DNA of 64,000 bases, taken from contig NZ_CP095073.1 in assembly GCF_022919095.1 (NCBI RefSeq), forward strand, positions 1,860,001-1,924,000, in the 5' to 3' direction. The translations under genes and the position numbers were made by a program. Position 1 is the first letter of the stretch, and each line of letters opens with the position of its first letter. Below the pieces are notes generated by a model. That model was not told where the DNA came from and did no database searches. It saw only the letters and a list, made by a program, of their open reading frames with translations. The DNA is from Halobacillus salinarum (GTDB taxonomy: Bacteria; Bacillota; Bacilli; Bacillales; Halobacillaceae). Positions 46,335-54,576 of the stretch are shown piece after piece.

Positions 46335-47006
46335 ATGTTTAAATTTTTCAGTCGAGTCAAAACGGTGGTTGGTGCAGAGCTGAATGCCATGCTTGATAAA
46401 GCAGAAGATCCAGTGAAAATGCTGGATCAGTTTATGAGAGACATGGAAAGTGATATTCGCGAAGCAGAAAGTGCGGTTGCTAAGCAAATAGCGAATGAAA
46501 AAATGCTGAAACGCAAATATGATGATTCTCAAGCTTTAGTGGATAAACGAATGCAGCAGGCTGAAAAAGCCATAGACGCAGGAGACGAAGATCTGGCCCG
46601 TCGTGCCCTGGAAGATAAAAATAATCACAAAGAACAGGCAGATCAGTTGAAAGCTTCCTGGGAAAGAGCTAAAGAAGATTCCAATAATCTTCGCAAAAAA
46701 CTAGACGAAATGAAAAAAGAATACCAGGAAATGAAATTGAAAAAAGATTCATTAAAAGCGAGAGCGGAATCTGCTAAAACCAGAACAAAAATGAACCGTA
46801 CGATGTCCAATATCGGTGGAGATGAATCACGTCAAGGGTTTGAAAGAATGGAAGAAAAAGTTATGCAGTTTGAAGCGGAAGCTGAGACGAGCGAAGACTT
46901 ATCGAAATCCAACCGTTCCCTGGACGATGAATTCGAAGCTCTTGATAAAAAAGATAACGTGGACGATGAGCTTGCTGCTCTGAAGAAGAAAATGAATAAA
47001 GAATAA
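46335..47006 (+). CDS. pspA: PspA/IM30 family envelope stress protein
   Basis: A 223-residue ESCRT-III-like protein that coats and mends the membrane under envelope stress. It starts with the amphipathic helix (FKFFSRVKTVVGAELNAML, residues 2-20) that binds lipid, followed by long coiled-coil helices rich in Glu, Lys and Ala (ALVDKRMQQAEKAIDAGDEDLARRALEDK in shorter blocks). The length fits PspA. AAGGAGG precedes the ATG; a preceding in-frame TTG is less likely. It is followed by a perfect 11-bp hairpin without T run. PspF-like control is not visible. Confidence 0.92.
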   Translation: MFKFFSRVKTVVGAELNAMLDKAEDPVKMLDQFMRDMESDIREAESAVAKQIANEKMLKRKYDDSQALVDKRMQQAEKAIDAGDEDLARRALEDKNNHKEQADQLKASWERAKEDSNNLRKKLDEMKKEYQEMKLKKDSLKARAESAKTRTKMNRTMSNIGGDESRQGFERMEEKVMQFEAEAETSEDLSKSNRSLDDEFEALDKKDNVDDELAALKKKMNKE

Positions 47007-47029
47007 TCGCTGGCAGAATTCCGGATATC

Positions 47030-47056
47030 CGTGCCTGACTGTTGAAGTCAGGCACG
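47030..47056 (+). other. Intra-operon hairpin after pspA
   Basis: CGTGCCTGACT (47030-47040) pairs perfectly with AGTCAGGCACG (47046-47056), loop 5, no T run; it may protect the pspA end of a processed mRNA. Confidence 0.6.
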
Positions 47057-47080
47057 AATATATTTGGAAGGGGGACTCGT

Positions 47081-47764
47081 GTGAGGAATTATGCTGGGTT
47101 AATTATTGTAGGAATAATAGCCGTCATATTAATGTTTAATTTATTTAACAGACCTGACAATACAGCTAATCGCGGAATGTCAGGGGGAGGAAATTATCAA
47201 GAGAATACATATGAAGATCTGCCTGATGAGCCTGAAAAATCTGAAATTCTAGATACGATCAAAGCAAGCAGTAATTCATCGATTCAAAACGTTGTAAAGC
47301 AGTCATTTCCTTTGCTGGATACAGTTAAAACGGATCAAGGGTTATCAAAAATTTACGTCACCCGCAAACTCAGCCTTCCCGAAGCTGCTGATGCTTTATC
47401 CCAACAAGTAAAACCTCAGGAAATAAGCAAGCGTCAGGAAGGGAAACAAGTACTGGTTTATAAAAATGATTTCGTCATCCTGCAGGAGAGCCAGGAGCAA
47501 AACAACGTCGTTTTTATTGAACTTGCGAGTGACCAGTTTGTAAGAAATCATTATTCACCTAGTTTCTTTGACGGTCTGCTTGCTTATTACATTTTAGATG
47601 AAGTGCTGGATGCTGATGATTGGTTTAAAAAACGGAAAGCAAAGTGCCAGACCCAAGGGAATTGTTATGGAGGGTATGTTCGTTCAGGTGGTTTTAATTC
47701 CGGTAAGACTGGATCTTTCCGTGGGTCTTCCCAGCGTGGTGGCGGTCCTGGAGCAGGAAAATAA
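47081..47764 (+). CDS. DUF4247 family membrane protein
   Basis: A 227-residue protein: short basic start, one membrane helix (YAGLIIVGIIAVILMFNLF, about residues 4-22), an outside domain (about 50-185; YVTRKLSLPEAADALSQQVK and SPSFFDGLLAYYILDEVLDA) and a Gly/Ser/Arg-rich tail with two Cys (AKCQTQGNCYGG). It fits the DUF4247 family, of unknown function, found with PspA modules. GTG at 47081 follows GAAGGGGGA; earlier in-frame starts lie in the pspA hairpin. Thirteen bases before DUF350. Confidence 0.75.
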   Translation: MRNYAGLIIVGIIAVILMFNLFNRPDNTANRGMSGGGNYQENTYEDLPDEPEKSEILDTIKASSNSSIQNVVKQSFPLLDTVKTDQGLSKIYVTRKLSLPEAADALSQQVKPQEISKRQEGKQVLVYKNDFVILQESQEQNNVVFIELASDQFVRNHYSPSFFDGLLAYYILDEVLDADDWFKKRKAKCQTQGNCYGGYVRSGGFNSGKTGSFRGSSQRGGGPGAGK

Positions 47765-47777
47765 AGGAGGCATATAA

Positions 47778-48173
47778 ATGGAACCTTTCTTAATGACGTT
47801 AGCGTATTTTGTGATAGCAATTTTTGTTGTACTAATTGGCCTGGTTGTATTTGAATTCATTACTACGAAATATAAAGACTGGGAAGAAATTGGATCGGGC
47901 AATCAAGCCGTTGCCTTATCGATTTCGGGAAAAATAATTGGCATCTGCATCATTCTGTCGTTTGCCATTTATAACAGTTTGACCATATGGGATACGATCA
48001 TTTGGGGAGCATACGGAGTAGTATTGCAAATGGTTGCCTACTTATTGTTTGAACTGTTTACGAGAAGTTTCTCTGTGGGTTCTAAGCTTAAGGAAAACAA
48101 CATGGCAGTTGGTATTGTCTCTATGGGCGTCTCGATCGGGTTAGCATTTGTAATTGGGGCATCTATTACATAA
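47778..48173 (+). CDS. DUF350 family membrane protein
   Basis: A 131-residue protein with four membrane segments arranged as two related halves: EIGSGNQAVALSISGKIIGI (near residues 37-56) and LKENNMAVGIVSMGVSIGLA (near 104-123) are both of the DUF350 type. The family recurs with PspA-like proteins in many bacteria. AAGGAGG is nine bases before the ATG. A terminator at 48205 follows, so the first four genes may form the main operon. Function is unknown; a membrane partner for PspA is suggested by context. Confidence 0.82.
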   Translation: MEPFLMTLAYFVIAIFVVLIGLVVFEFITTKYKDWEEIGSGNQAVALSISGKIIGICIILSFAIYNSLTIWDTIIWGAYGVVLQMVAYLLFELFTRSFSVGSKLKENNMAVGIVSMGVSIGLAFVIGASIT

Positions 48174-48204
48174 CCCTAGTCTATTATTTGGATGATTTCT
48201 CCTT

Positions 48205-48240
48205 AAAAGCCACTAAGGATCGTTTCCTGGTGGCTTTTTT
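48205..48240 (+). terminator. Terminator after the DUF350 gene
   Basis: AAAAGCCAC (48205-48213) pairs with GTGGCTTTT (48230-48238) with an inner AAGGA/TTCCT extension; ends in T6. It separates the first four genes of the module from the aminopropyltransferase-like gene. Confidence 0.82.
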
Positions 48241-48261
48241 AGATGAAGGAAATGAAAGTAA

Positions 48262-48365
48262 TGATGTCAGCATGCATGTGTTTTGACGCTGGGGTGGTTC
48301 TTCATTCTCGATTACAGGAATCCTTCCTTGATTGCAGATGTTCCCACTAACGTTTAATGACATCA
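48262..48365 (+). other. Long-range inverted repeat in the leader of the spermidine-synthase-like gene
   Basis: TGATGTCA (48262-48269) is complementary to TGACATCA (48358-48365) across 88 bases that themselves contain CAGC/GCTG and GGAA/TTCC pairs. It could be a structured leader. Confidence 0.4.
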
Positions 48366-48396
48366 CTAAGAGAGCAAAAAGACCGGAGTGAATAGT

Positions 48397-49947
48397 ATGG
48401 CAGCGAATTTTCAAAATAAAACCCGTTTCATTTATTGGGCCTCTGGCATTGTCTCGATTTGCGGAATCATTTTTGAAGTGCTTTTTGGGGCCTTAGGTTC
48501 TTACATTTTAGGAGATGGGGTGAAACAATATACGCTCACGATCAGCTTGTTTTTGACAGGTATGGGGATTGGCGCAAGTATCAGTGAAAAGGTGATGAAG
48601 CGACTGGTGATCACCTTTGTCTGGATTGAGTTTATGGTGGCCCTTGTCGGTGGTTTTTCAAGTTTTATGATGTTTGGCATGACTGCTTTTGCTCCTGAAG
48701 GAACTGACGCGCTGTTTCTCTACCTTTTAACTTTTACTGTGGGAGGATTAACAGGGCTGGAACTGCCTATTTTAATACGAAAAGCGAATGAAATCGGGGA
48801 AGAACTCAATCGAAGTACAGCCCGCGTTCTATTTTCTGATTATGCGGGTGGATTAATAGGCGGATTGCTTTTTGCATTTTACCTGCGTCCTCAAATGGGC
48901 ATGGTGAAGAGTGCTTTTTTTGTAGCTTGTATCAATCTTGCTATCGCGATCGGTGTGCTCTATCTATTTCGTAAAGAAATCAATCGTTTGAGATTCCATA
49001 CTGCTGCTGGTGTCCTGATTGGTCTTCTATTGATAGGCGGGTTGTTTTTTGGGGAGGAGATGGCTTTTTCTTTTGAACAAAAACTTTATAAAGATCCGAT
49101 CATTCTTAAAGAGGACAGTGCTTATCAGCATATTGTCATGACTAAAGAAGAAGGAGACACCCGGTTGTATTTAGATGGATCTTTACAATTTAGTTCTTCT
49201 GATGAGGAGCGTTACCACGAAACCCTCGTCCATCCACCGATGGCGGAAGCCTCAAAGAGGGAACATATTCTTATCTTAGGTGGAGGAGACGGTCTTGCGG
49301 CAAGGGAAGTGCTTCAATACCCGGAAGTAAAAGACATTACGTTAGTCGATTTGGATCCAGCGATGACTAAGCTTGCTAAGACGAATTACCACTTGCTGCA
49401 AATGAATAAAGGGTCGTTATTAAATGATAAAGTGACCGTTCTAAATAAGGATGCTTTTCAATTTTTGAAACAATCCGAATCATTTTATGATGTCATTCTC
49501 GTTGATCTGCCTGATCCAAATAACGAAAGTTTAAACAAGCTTTATACAAAAGAATTTTATTCACTCGTGAGAAATCATTTAGATCCCGGTGGAGCGGCGA
49601 TGATACAAGCGACGAGTCCGGTGTTTGCTACAAAGGTTTACTGGACAATCAGCGATACCATTGAAGCGACAGGTCTGTACACCGAAAATTTTCATGTGGA
49701 TATTCCAAGCTTCGGGAATTGGGGCTTTGTGATGGCCAGCAGGGAACCGATTGATGCAGGAAGCATTCATTTAAAAGCAGACACGAATTATTTAACAGAC
49801 GAGCTGTTAAACTCCATGACGGTGTTTGGAAAGGATGAAGACAGGGAAATCATATCCAAGGAAGGAAAGAAAGTTTCCTTAAAACCCAATACACTGATCG
49901 ATCCTCACCTTATTCAACTTTATGAATCTGCATGGCAGCATTACTAG
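48397..49947 (+). CDS. Membrane-fused polyamine aminopropyltransferase (spermidine-synthase-like)
   Basis: A 516-residue protein. Residues 1-215 hold about seven membrane helices (GIVSICGIIFEVLFGALGSY start), and residues about 225-500 are a spermidine-synthase fold: SSDEERYHETLVHPPM (YHE motif), ILILGGGDGLAAREVLQ near residue 290, ITLVDLDPAMTKLAK and VILVDLPDPNNESLNKLYT. It may transfer an aminopropyl or related group from decarboxylated SAM at the membrane; the acceptor is unknown. ATG at 48397 follows CGGAG. It belongs to the PspA module by gene family but has its own leader. Confidence 0.85.
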   Translation: MAANFQNKTRFIYWASGIVSICGIIFEVLFGALGSYILGDGVKQYTLTISLFLTGMGIGASISEKVMKRLVITFVWIEFMVALVGGFSSFMMFGMTAFAPEGTDALFLYLLTFTVGGLTGLELPILIRKANEIGEELNRSTARVLFSDYAGGLIGGLLFAFYLRPQMGMVKSAFFVACINLAIAIGVLYLFRKEINRLRFHTAAGVLIGLLLIGGLFFGEEMAFSFEQKLYKDPIILKEDSAYQHIVMTKEEGDTRLYLDGSLQFSSSDEERYHETLVHPPMAEASKREHILILGGGDGLAAREVLQYPEVKDITLVDLDPAMTKLAKTNYHLLQMNKGSLLNDKVTVLNKDAFQFLKQSESFYDVILVDLPDPNNESLNKLYTKEFYSLVRNHLDPGGAAMIQATSPVFATKVYWTISDTIEATGLYTENFHVDIPSFGNWGFVMASREPIDAGSIHLKADTNYLTDELLNSMTVFGKDEDREIISKEGKKVSLKPNTLIDPHLIQLYESAWQHY

Positions 49948-49979
49948 GTGGGACGGAAATTTTATGAAGGAGTGGTAGA

Positions 49980-50660
49980 GTGAAAGTAACTTATCATGGA
50001 CATTCTGTCGTAAAAGTAGAAGCAAAAGGAAAAACCATTCTTTTTGATCCTTTCATTTCTGAGAATGGAAACACTGATTTGAACGCAGATGAGGTTACAG
50101 CAGATGTGATCTTGTTGACGCATGGACATAATGACCATGTTGGCGATACTTTCGAAATTGCAAAACGCAGCGATGCTCAAATTATTGCTCCGTTTGAACT
50201 GGCTACTTATTTAGGAAACAAAGGGTTAAATGCCCACCCAATGTACATTGGGGGCGGAGGAGATTTTGACTTCGGTCATGTGAAATTTACCCAGGCTTTC
50301 CACGGTTCCTCTTATACAGAGGAAGATGGTACAATTATTTATACTGGAATGCCTACGGGAATTCTATTAACTATTGATGGAAAAACGATTTACCATGCGG
50401 GTGATACCGGGTTATTTTCAGATATGAAAATGATTGGTGAATTGAATGATATTGATCTCGCTTTTCTGCCGATTGGAGACAATTTTACGATGGGGCCGGA
50501 TGACGCATTGATTGCAGCGAAATGGCTTGATGCAAAACAGGTAGTTCCGATCCACTACAACACCTTTGAATTAATTAATCAAGACGGCAAAGGATTTGCC
50601 AATCAGGTGTCTCCAGGTAAAGGTCTTGCTCTTGAACCGGGAGAATCAGTGGAGCTTTAA
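49980..50660 (+). CDS. ytkL: UPF0173 metal-dependent hydrolase YtkL
   Basis: A 226-residue metallo-beta-lactamase-fold protein. The metal motif is [12 protein letters not shown] (near residue 45), with further ligands in MPTGIL-like [26 protein letters not shown] and VPIHYNTFE. This UPF0173 family has no fixed substrate. Length matches B. subtilis YtkL. The start is GTG at 49980, seven bases after AAGGAG. It lies 32 bases after the aminopropyltransferase-like gene, so it could be cotranscribed, and ends at a strong terminator. Confidence 0.92.
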   Translation: MKVTYHGHSVVKVEAKGKTILFDPFISENGNTDLNADEVTADVILLTHGHNDHVGDTFEIAKRSDAQIIAPFELATYLGNKGLNAHPMYIGGGGDFDFGHVKFTQAFHGSSYTEEDGTIIYTGMPTGILLTIDGKTIYHAGDTGLFSDMKMIGELNDIDLAFLPIGDNFTMGPDDALIAAKWLDAKQVVPIHYNTFELINQDGKGFANQVSPGKGLALEPGESVEL

Positions 50661-50672
50661 TTAGCGCCTTCT

Positions 50673-50707
50673 AATCCTTCTACTAATTGGAGTAGAAGGA
50701 TTTTTTT
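50673..50707 (+). terminator. Terminator after ytkL
   Basis: AATCCTTCTACT (50673-50684) pairs perfectly with AGTAGAAGGATT (50691-50702), loop 6, T run to 50707. Confidence 0.92.
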
Positions 50708-50737
50708 ATGAGGTCATTTACTTTTAACTGGATGAAA

Positions 50738-50766
50738 TTGCAGTGGAACTGTATCACTTGTATAAT
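50738..50766 (+). promoter_or_regulatory. Promoter of ytoI
   Basis: TTGCAG (50738-50743), a 17-bp spacer and a perfect TATAAT (50761-50766). Confidence 0.75.
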
Positions 50767-50778
50767 AACAATAACAGC

Positions 50779-50796
50779 ACTGTATAGTAGTACAGT
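50779..50796. promoter_or_regulatory. Putative operator of ytoI
   Basis: ACTGTA-TAGTAG-TACAGT is a perfect 6+6 inverted repeat just after the predicted transcription start; a third ACTGTA half-site lies in the spacer of the promoter. It could be bound by the HTH of YtoI itself. Confidence 0.5.
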
Positions 50797-50817
50797 TAGA
50801 AAGAATGGTGAATAGTT

Positions 50818-52131
50818 ATGGCTACGAAACATGAACAGATACTTGAACATATCGAATCCCTGCCAGTGGGAAGTAAAATTTCGGTAAGGAGGATTGCTAA
50901 GGCACTTAATGTGAGTGAAGGTACTGCTTATCGTGCAATTAAAGAAGCGGAAAACCAGGATCTCGTAAGTACGATGGAGCGTGTAGGAACCATCCGTATC
51001 GAAAAGAAGAAGAAAGAGAATATTGAAAGGCTGACATTTGCAGAAATTATTAATATTGTCGAGGGGCAAGTGCTTGGCGGAAGAGAGGGTCTTTATAAAA
51101 CTTTAAATAAATTCGTCATCGGAGCGATGAAGTTAGAAGCCATGATGCGCTATACGGAAGCGGGCTCTCTATTAATTGTAGGAAACCGGACTAATGCCCA
51201 TGAGCTTGCCGTAAAAGAAGGAGCAGCAGTTCTCATAACAGGAGGATTCGATACGTCTGAAACGGTGAAAAAGTTAGCAGATGAAAAAAAGCTGCCTGTT
51301 ATTTCAACAAGTTATGATACCTTTACCGTAGCCACGATGATTAACCGGGCCATTTACGACCAGCTAATAAAAAAAGAGATTGTTCTCGTGGACGATATCT
51401 ATACTCCATTTAGTGAATCGACCTTTTTAAAAACGAAGGATACTGTTCAAGACTGGTATCAATATAATCAAGCAACCTCCCACAGCAGATACCCTGTCGT
51501 AGATCAGCACAACCGGGTAGTAGGAGTCGTCACGTCTAAAGACGTCATAGGAAAAGAACAGGAATTGACTATCGATCGGGTTATGACAAGGAACCCAATG
51601 ACAGTGCATACGAAAACCTCTTTGGCGAATGCGGCTCACGTCATGGTATGGGAAGGTATAGAGCTGATGCCTGTGGTCGACGCCTCCCATAAACTGCAAG
51701 GGATTATTTCCAGACAGGACGTTTTGAAGGCGCTGCAGCACCTGCAAAGGCAGCCGCAGGTAGGGGAAACGATTGAAGACCTTGCGACTAAACAACTGGA
51801 GATGGGAGAAAGCGAGGAGCAGGAATATGTCTTGCGTACCCGTGTAACTCCTCAAATGACAAATCAGCTGGGAACAGTTTCTTATGGAGTATTTATTTCA
51901 TTAATTACGGAATCAACGAGCAGGCTTCTAAGAAAATATAAAAAAGGAGATCTCGTCGTTGAAAATATTTCGGTCTATTTTATAAAGCCCGTGCAGATAG
52001 AGAGCGAGATTCAAATAAAACCGCAGATTCTGGAAGTAGGAAGAAAATTTGCAAAAGTAGACGTAGAGGTTCACCATGATCGATCGATTGTAGGGAAAGC
52101 TCTGTTAATGGCTCAGCTAATCGACCGCTGA
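50818..52131 (+). CDS. ytoI: HTH-DRTGG-CBS-hotdog protein YtoI
   Basis: A 437-residue multidomain protein: a winged HTH (about residues 1-60; GSKISVRRIAKALNVSEGTA), a DRTGG domain (about 70-185), two CBS domains (about 190-305; HSRYPVVDQHNRVVGVVTSK and MVWEGIELMPVVDASHKLQG) and a C-terminal thioesterase-like hotdog domain (about 325-437). DNA binding with nucleotide and perhaps acyl-CoA sensing is suggested by the domains, but targets are unknown. ATG at 50818 with a weak SD (AGAAAGAATGG). It faces its own palindrome, converging on ytpI. Confidence 0.88.
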   Translation: MATKHEQILEHIESLPVGSKISVRRIAKALNVSEGTAYRAIKEAENQDLVSTMERVGTIRIEKKKKENIERLTFAEIINIVEGQVLGGREGLYKTLNKFVIGAMKLEAMMRYTEAGSLLIVGNRTNAHELAVKEGAAVLITGGFDTSETVKKLADEKKLPVISTSYDTFTVATMINRAIYDQLIKKEIVLVDDIYTPFSESTFLKTKDTVQDWYQYNQATSHSRYPVVDQHNRVVGVVTSKDVIGKEQELTIDRVMTRNPMTVHTKTSLANAAHVMVWEGIELMPVVDASHKLQGIISRQDVLKALQHLQRQPQVGETIEDLATKQLEMGESEEQEYVLRTRVTPQMTNQLGTVSYGVFISLITESTSRLLRKYKKGDLVVENISVYFIKPVQIESEIQIKPQILEVGRKFAKVDVEVHHDRSIVGKALLMAQLIDR

Positions 52132-52133
52132 AT

Positions 52134-52161
52134 AAAAAAGCCGCCCTTTAATATAGGCGGC
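52134..52161 (-). terminator. Terminator of ytpI, shared with ytoI
   Basis: GCCGCC (52140-52145) and GGCGGC (52156-52161) form a stem; on the minus strand TTTTTTATT follows, ending ytpI. Confidence 0.75.
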
Positions 52162-52171
52162 CGTGATCTTC

Positions 52172-52465
52172 TTATACAGACTGTTGTTTTGCATATTCAT
52201 TTTGATAATGACGGGATGCTTTCCATCCGTGACGAAACTGGGCAGCGCCAAGTACTACAAATACAATGCCTATGAACAACGATAACCGCGTTTGATAAGC
52301 AAGGTACTGGTTGATGCCGAAGAAAAACACGAGACTGCCAAGGAAAAGGCGTGCTTTACTATTTAAGTATACCTGGGTTAACGGATCCTTTGCTTTGACT
52401 ACCATCACTTTATAGTAAATGTATAGGACAAGTGAAATGAAAATGATTGTAGATAAAATGATCAC
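52172..52465 (-). CDS. ytpI: YtpI family membrane protein
   Basis: A 97-residue protein with three hydrophobic segments (about residues 1-18, 38-55 and 60-77) and a basic, polar C-terminus (HGWKASRHYQNEYAKQ). It is recognised as YtpI by size, membrane pattern and its place between ytoI and nrnA. The start is GTG at 52465, nine bases after AGGAG. Function unknown. It converges on ytoI at a shared terminator. Confidence 0.8.
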   Translation of the reverse strand: MIILSTIIFISLVLYIYYKVMVVKAKDPLTQVYLNSKARLFLGSLVFFFGINQYLAYQTRLSLFIGIVFVVLGAAQFRHGWKASRHYQNEYAKQQSV

Positions 52466-52585
52466 TATGATCGACTCCTGAAGTAGATTTTATATGTTCA
52501 TTTTAGCTTCTTTTGACTGGAAATGCTACCTTATCTAAAAAACGATGCATGAAATTACTTTATCAAAGCGAGAAAGGGGTTTGTT

Positions 52586-53536
52586 ATGTCTATTAAACAA
52601 ATTGGACAAGCCATTAAAAACTACGATTCCATCCTTATTCACCGCCATGTCCGCCCGGATCCGGATGCTTATGGATCTCAGGCAGGATTGGCGGAATTGA
52701 TTAAAGCCAGTTTTCCAAATAAAACCGTAAAGATAACTGGAGAAGAAGATCCCTCTCTCAGCTTTTTAGCAGAAATGGAGAACGTAGAAGATGAGGAATA
52801 CTCAAATTCGTTAGTGATTGTCTGTGATACAGCTAACCAGTCGCGGATAGATGATCAGCGCTATCAAAATGGATCCATGTTAGTGAAAATAGACCACCAT
52901 CCACTCGTAGATGAATACGGGGATATTCAATGGGTCAACACCGAAGCAAGTTCCGCGAGTGAAATGATTTATCAACTTTATAAAGAACTGCTTGATCAAG
53001 GGTTTGTGATGAATGAGAAAGCTGCCCGCCTTCTCTATGCCGGGATAGTCGGGGATACAGGACGCTTTCTGTTTCCGAGCACCACTGAGACAACGCTTCA
53101 CTTTGCTGCTGAATTAGTCGGCTATTCATTTGATCGGCCGCTTCTTTATAATGAATTATATAAAACTTCTGAAAGACTGGCTAAGCTGAAAGGCTATATT
53201 TTGCAGAATTTTACCGTGCATGAAGAAGGATACAGTACCTTTCGCTTGTCAGCAGAAACCTTAAAGAAATTTAATGTCACTTCTACCGAAACGAGTCAGC
53301 TGGTGGGAATACTAGGAGACATTGAAGGCGTACTCGCCTGGGCTTTTTTTGTGGAAGAAGAAGATACCATCCGAGTCAGGCTTCGCTCTAAAGGACCTGT
53401 AGTCAATGACATAGCGGCCAATCATAAAGGTGGAGGACATCCACTAGCCGCTGGTGCACAGGCATCTGGATGGGAGGAAACGGAGCAGATCGTTTCTGAG
53501 TTAAAAATGGCATGTCTCTCTTTCGATAAGGCATAA
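52586..53536 (+). CDS. nrnA: Nano-RNase/pAp phosphatase NrnA (DHH family)
   Basis: A 316-residue DHH-DHHA1 phosphoesterase that degrades 2-5-nucleotide RNAs and converts pAp to AMP. Motifs: ILIHRHVRPDPDAYGSQAGL (near residue 16), VIVCDTAN, KIDHHPLVDEYG (DHH near 97), YAGIVGDTGRF and the C-terminal GGGHPLAAGA. Length and order match B. subtilis ytqI. ATG at 52586 follows GAAAGGGG. Ends near a hairpin that separates it from convergent ytrI. Confidence 0.94.
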   Translation: MSIKQIGQAIKNYDSILIHRHVRPDPDAYGSQAGLAELIKASFPNKTVKITGEEDPSLSFLAEMENVEDEEYSNSLVIVCDTANQSRIDDQRYQNGSMLVKIDHHPLVDEYGDIQWVNTEASSASEMIYQLYKELLDQGFVMNEKAARLLYAGIVGDTGRFLFPSTTETTLHFAAELVGYSFDRPLLYNELYKTSERLAKLKGYILQNFTVHEEGYSTFRLSAETLKKFNVTSTETSQLVGILGDIEGVLAWAFFVEEEDTIRVRLRSKGPVVNDIAANHKGGGHPLAAGAQASGWEETEQIVSELKMACLSFDKA

Positions 53537-53546
53537 AGAATTACAA

Positions 53547-53584
53547 AAGCCTGTAGAAGTCTTATGCTTTTACAGGCTTATTTA
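53547..53584 (+). terminator. Hairpin between nrnA and ytrI
   Basis: AAGCCTGTA (53547-53555) pairs with TACAGGCTT (53571-53579), then ATTTAG; a weak T tract, possibly working for both convergent genes. Confidence 0.55.
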
Positions 53585-53608
53585 GAGGAAAAGGGGATGC
53601 CGACGTTA

Positions 53609-54109
53609 TTACTTTTCTATTGTAATCATTAATTGCAGACTTACTGTATGGCCGACAATGAGTTTTTGAACGGTTAACTGATAAGTGAAATCTTCCACTA
53701 CGAACCTTTTGTTTTCGATAGCGGCAACGATGAGATCTGTTTGACTCGCCACCACATGTATTTCTTTCCCAGGAATAGATTCCAGCTGCTGCTTTATTAG
53801 TGTCGTCAGCTGATGCTGTGTTAATAAATCGACTTGCAGCCTTTTTGCATTGGAATAATGGACCGAAATTTCCTCTACTGTACTGTCCTTCGATTGTTCA
53901 TTTTCTTCTTTTTCATTATTGAGCAGTCCTTCGTATTTTGATTCCAGTTCCACCAAGTCTGCATTCAATTTAATATTTTCCTCTGCATATTTTTCATGCA
54001 GCTGTCCGTGGATGAAAATAAAAAATAAATAACCTAAAATCGTTCCAAGCATGACCCCTGCAAAAAATCTGCGCGCTTCTTTTTTTCTTATAAATGGAGG
54101 AATATACAT
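53609..54109 (-). CDS. ytrI: Sporulation membrane protein YtrI
   Basis: A 166-residue protein with a basic N-terminus (PPFIRKKEARRFFAG), one membrane helix (about residues 15-35), a coiled-coil stretch and a C-terminal globular domain (about 85-165). In B. subtilis YtrI is made under sigma-E in the mother cell and needed for efficient sporulation. ATG at 54109 shares its T with the TGA stop of ytrH, so the two are coupled; the longer start at 54136 would lie in ytrH. The fine mechanism is unknown. Confidence 0.87.
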   Translation of the reverse strand: MYIPPFIRKKEARRFFAGVMLGTILGYLFFIFIHGQLHEKYAEENIKLNADLVELESKYEGLLNNEKEENEQSKDSTVEEISVHYSNAKRLQVDLLTQHQLTTLIKQQLESIPGKEIHVVASQTDLIVAAIENKRFVVEDFTYQLTVQKLIVGHTVSLQLMITIEK

Positions 54110-54441
54110 CAGGTCACTTCCTCCCCAAGCAGCCATTCTACTAGTAGTAGAGCCGCCTGGACACCTCCCATAGCAGACACGATAATCATAACTTGCTTAA
54201 ATAAATCAAAGGTAGACCCTTCAAAGATTCCTTTTTCAAAGTTGCTGATTGCATCAAACGTGCCGCCGATGGCTGCGACTATGGCCCATATTCGCAATCC
54301 TTTAGCGATTCGGAACATAGCGGTCATAGGTGCTTCTCCAGTAAGAAAACTGCCGATACTTCCAATCAAGGTTCCTCCTGCAATCACACCAAAAGCGATA
54401 AAGAAGCATTGCGTCATTGAAATGATTAAACGATCTTCCAT
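54109..54441 (-). CDS. ytrH: Sporulation protein YtrH
   Basis: A 110-residue integral membrane protein with about three hydrophobic segments (FFIAFGVIAGGTLIGSIGSFL; LRIWAIVAAIGGTFDAI; QVMIIVSAMGGVQAALLLVE), the YtrH pattern. In B. subtilis ytrH-ytrI is a sigma-E operon required for full sporulation. ATG at 54441 follows AAGAGGGAC. A matching -35 (GCATATT) for sigma-E is present upstream at 54507-54513. It diverges from dnaE. Confidence 0.9.
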   Translation of the reverse strand: MEDRLIISMTQCFFIAFGVIAGGTLIGSIGSFLTGEAPMTAMFRIAKGLRIWAIVAAIGGTFDAISNFEKGIFEGSTFDLFKQVMIIVSAMGGVQAALLLVEWLLGEEVT

Positions 54442-54484
54442 CTTGTCCCTCTTTTCGCAGGCAGGTTGTGTTTCTCTACTAAAA

Positions 54485-54513
54485 AAATTATTCTAAGAGC
54501 ATACCGAATATGC
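54485..54513 (-). promoter_or_regulatory. Possible sigma-E promoter of ytrH-ytrI
   Basis: On the minus strand GCATATT (54513-54507) fits the sigma-E -35 exactly; 14 bp on, AATAATTT (54492-54485) shares 5 of 8 positions with CATACAHT. Confidence 0.4.
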
Positions 54514-54576
54514 AGGATGCTTTCCACATCCCATTGATTTTCGCTATAATTCTAAAAAGAAAGAAGGTGAACAGTC

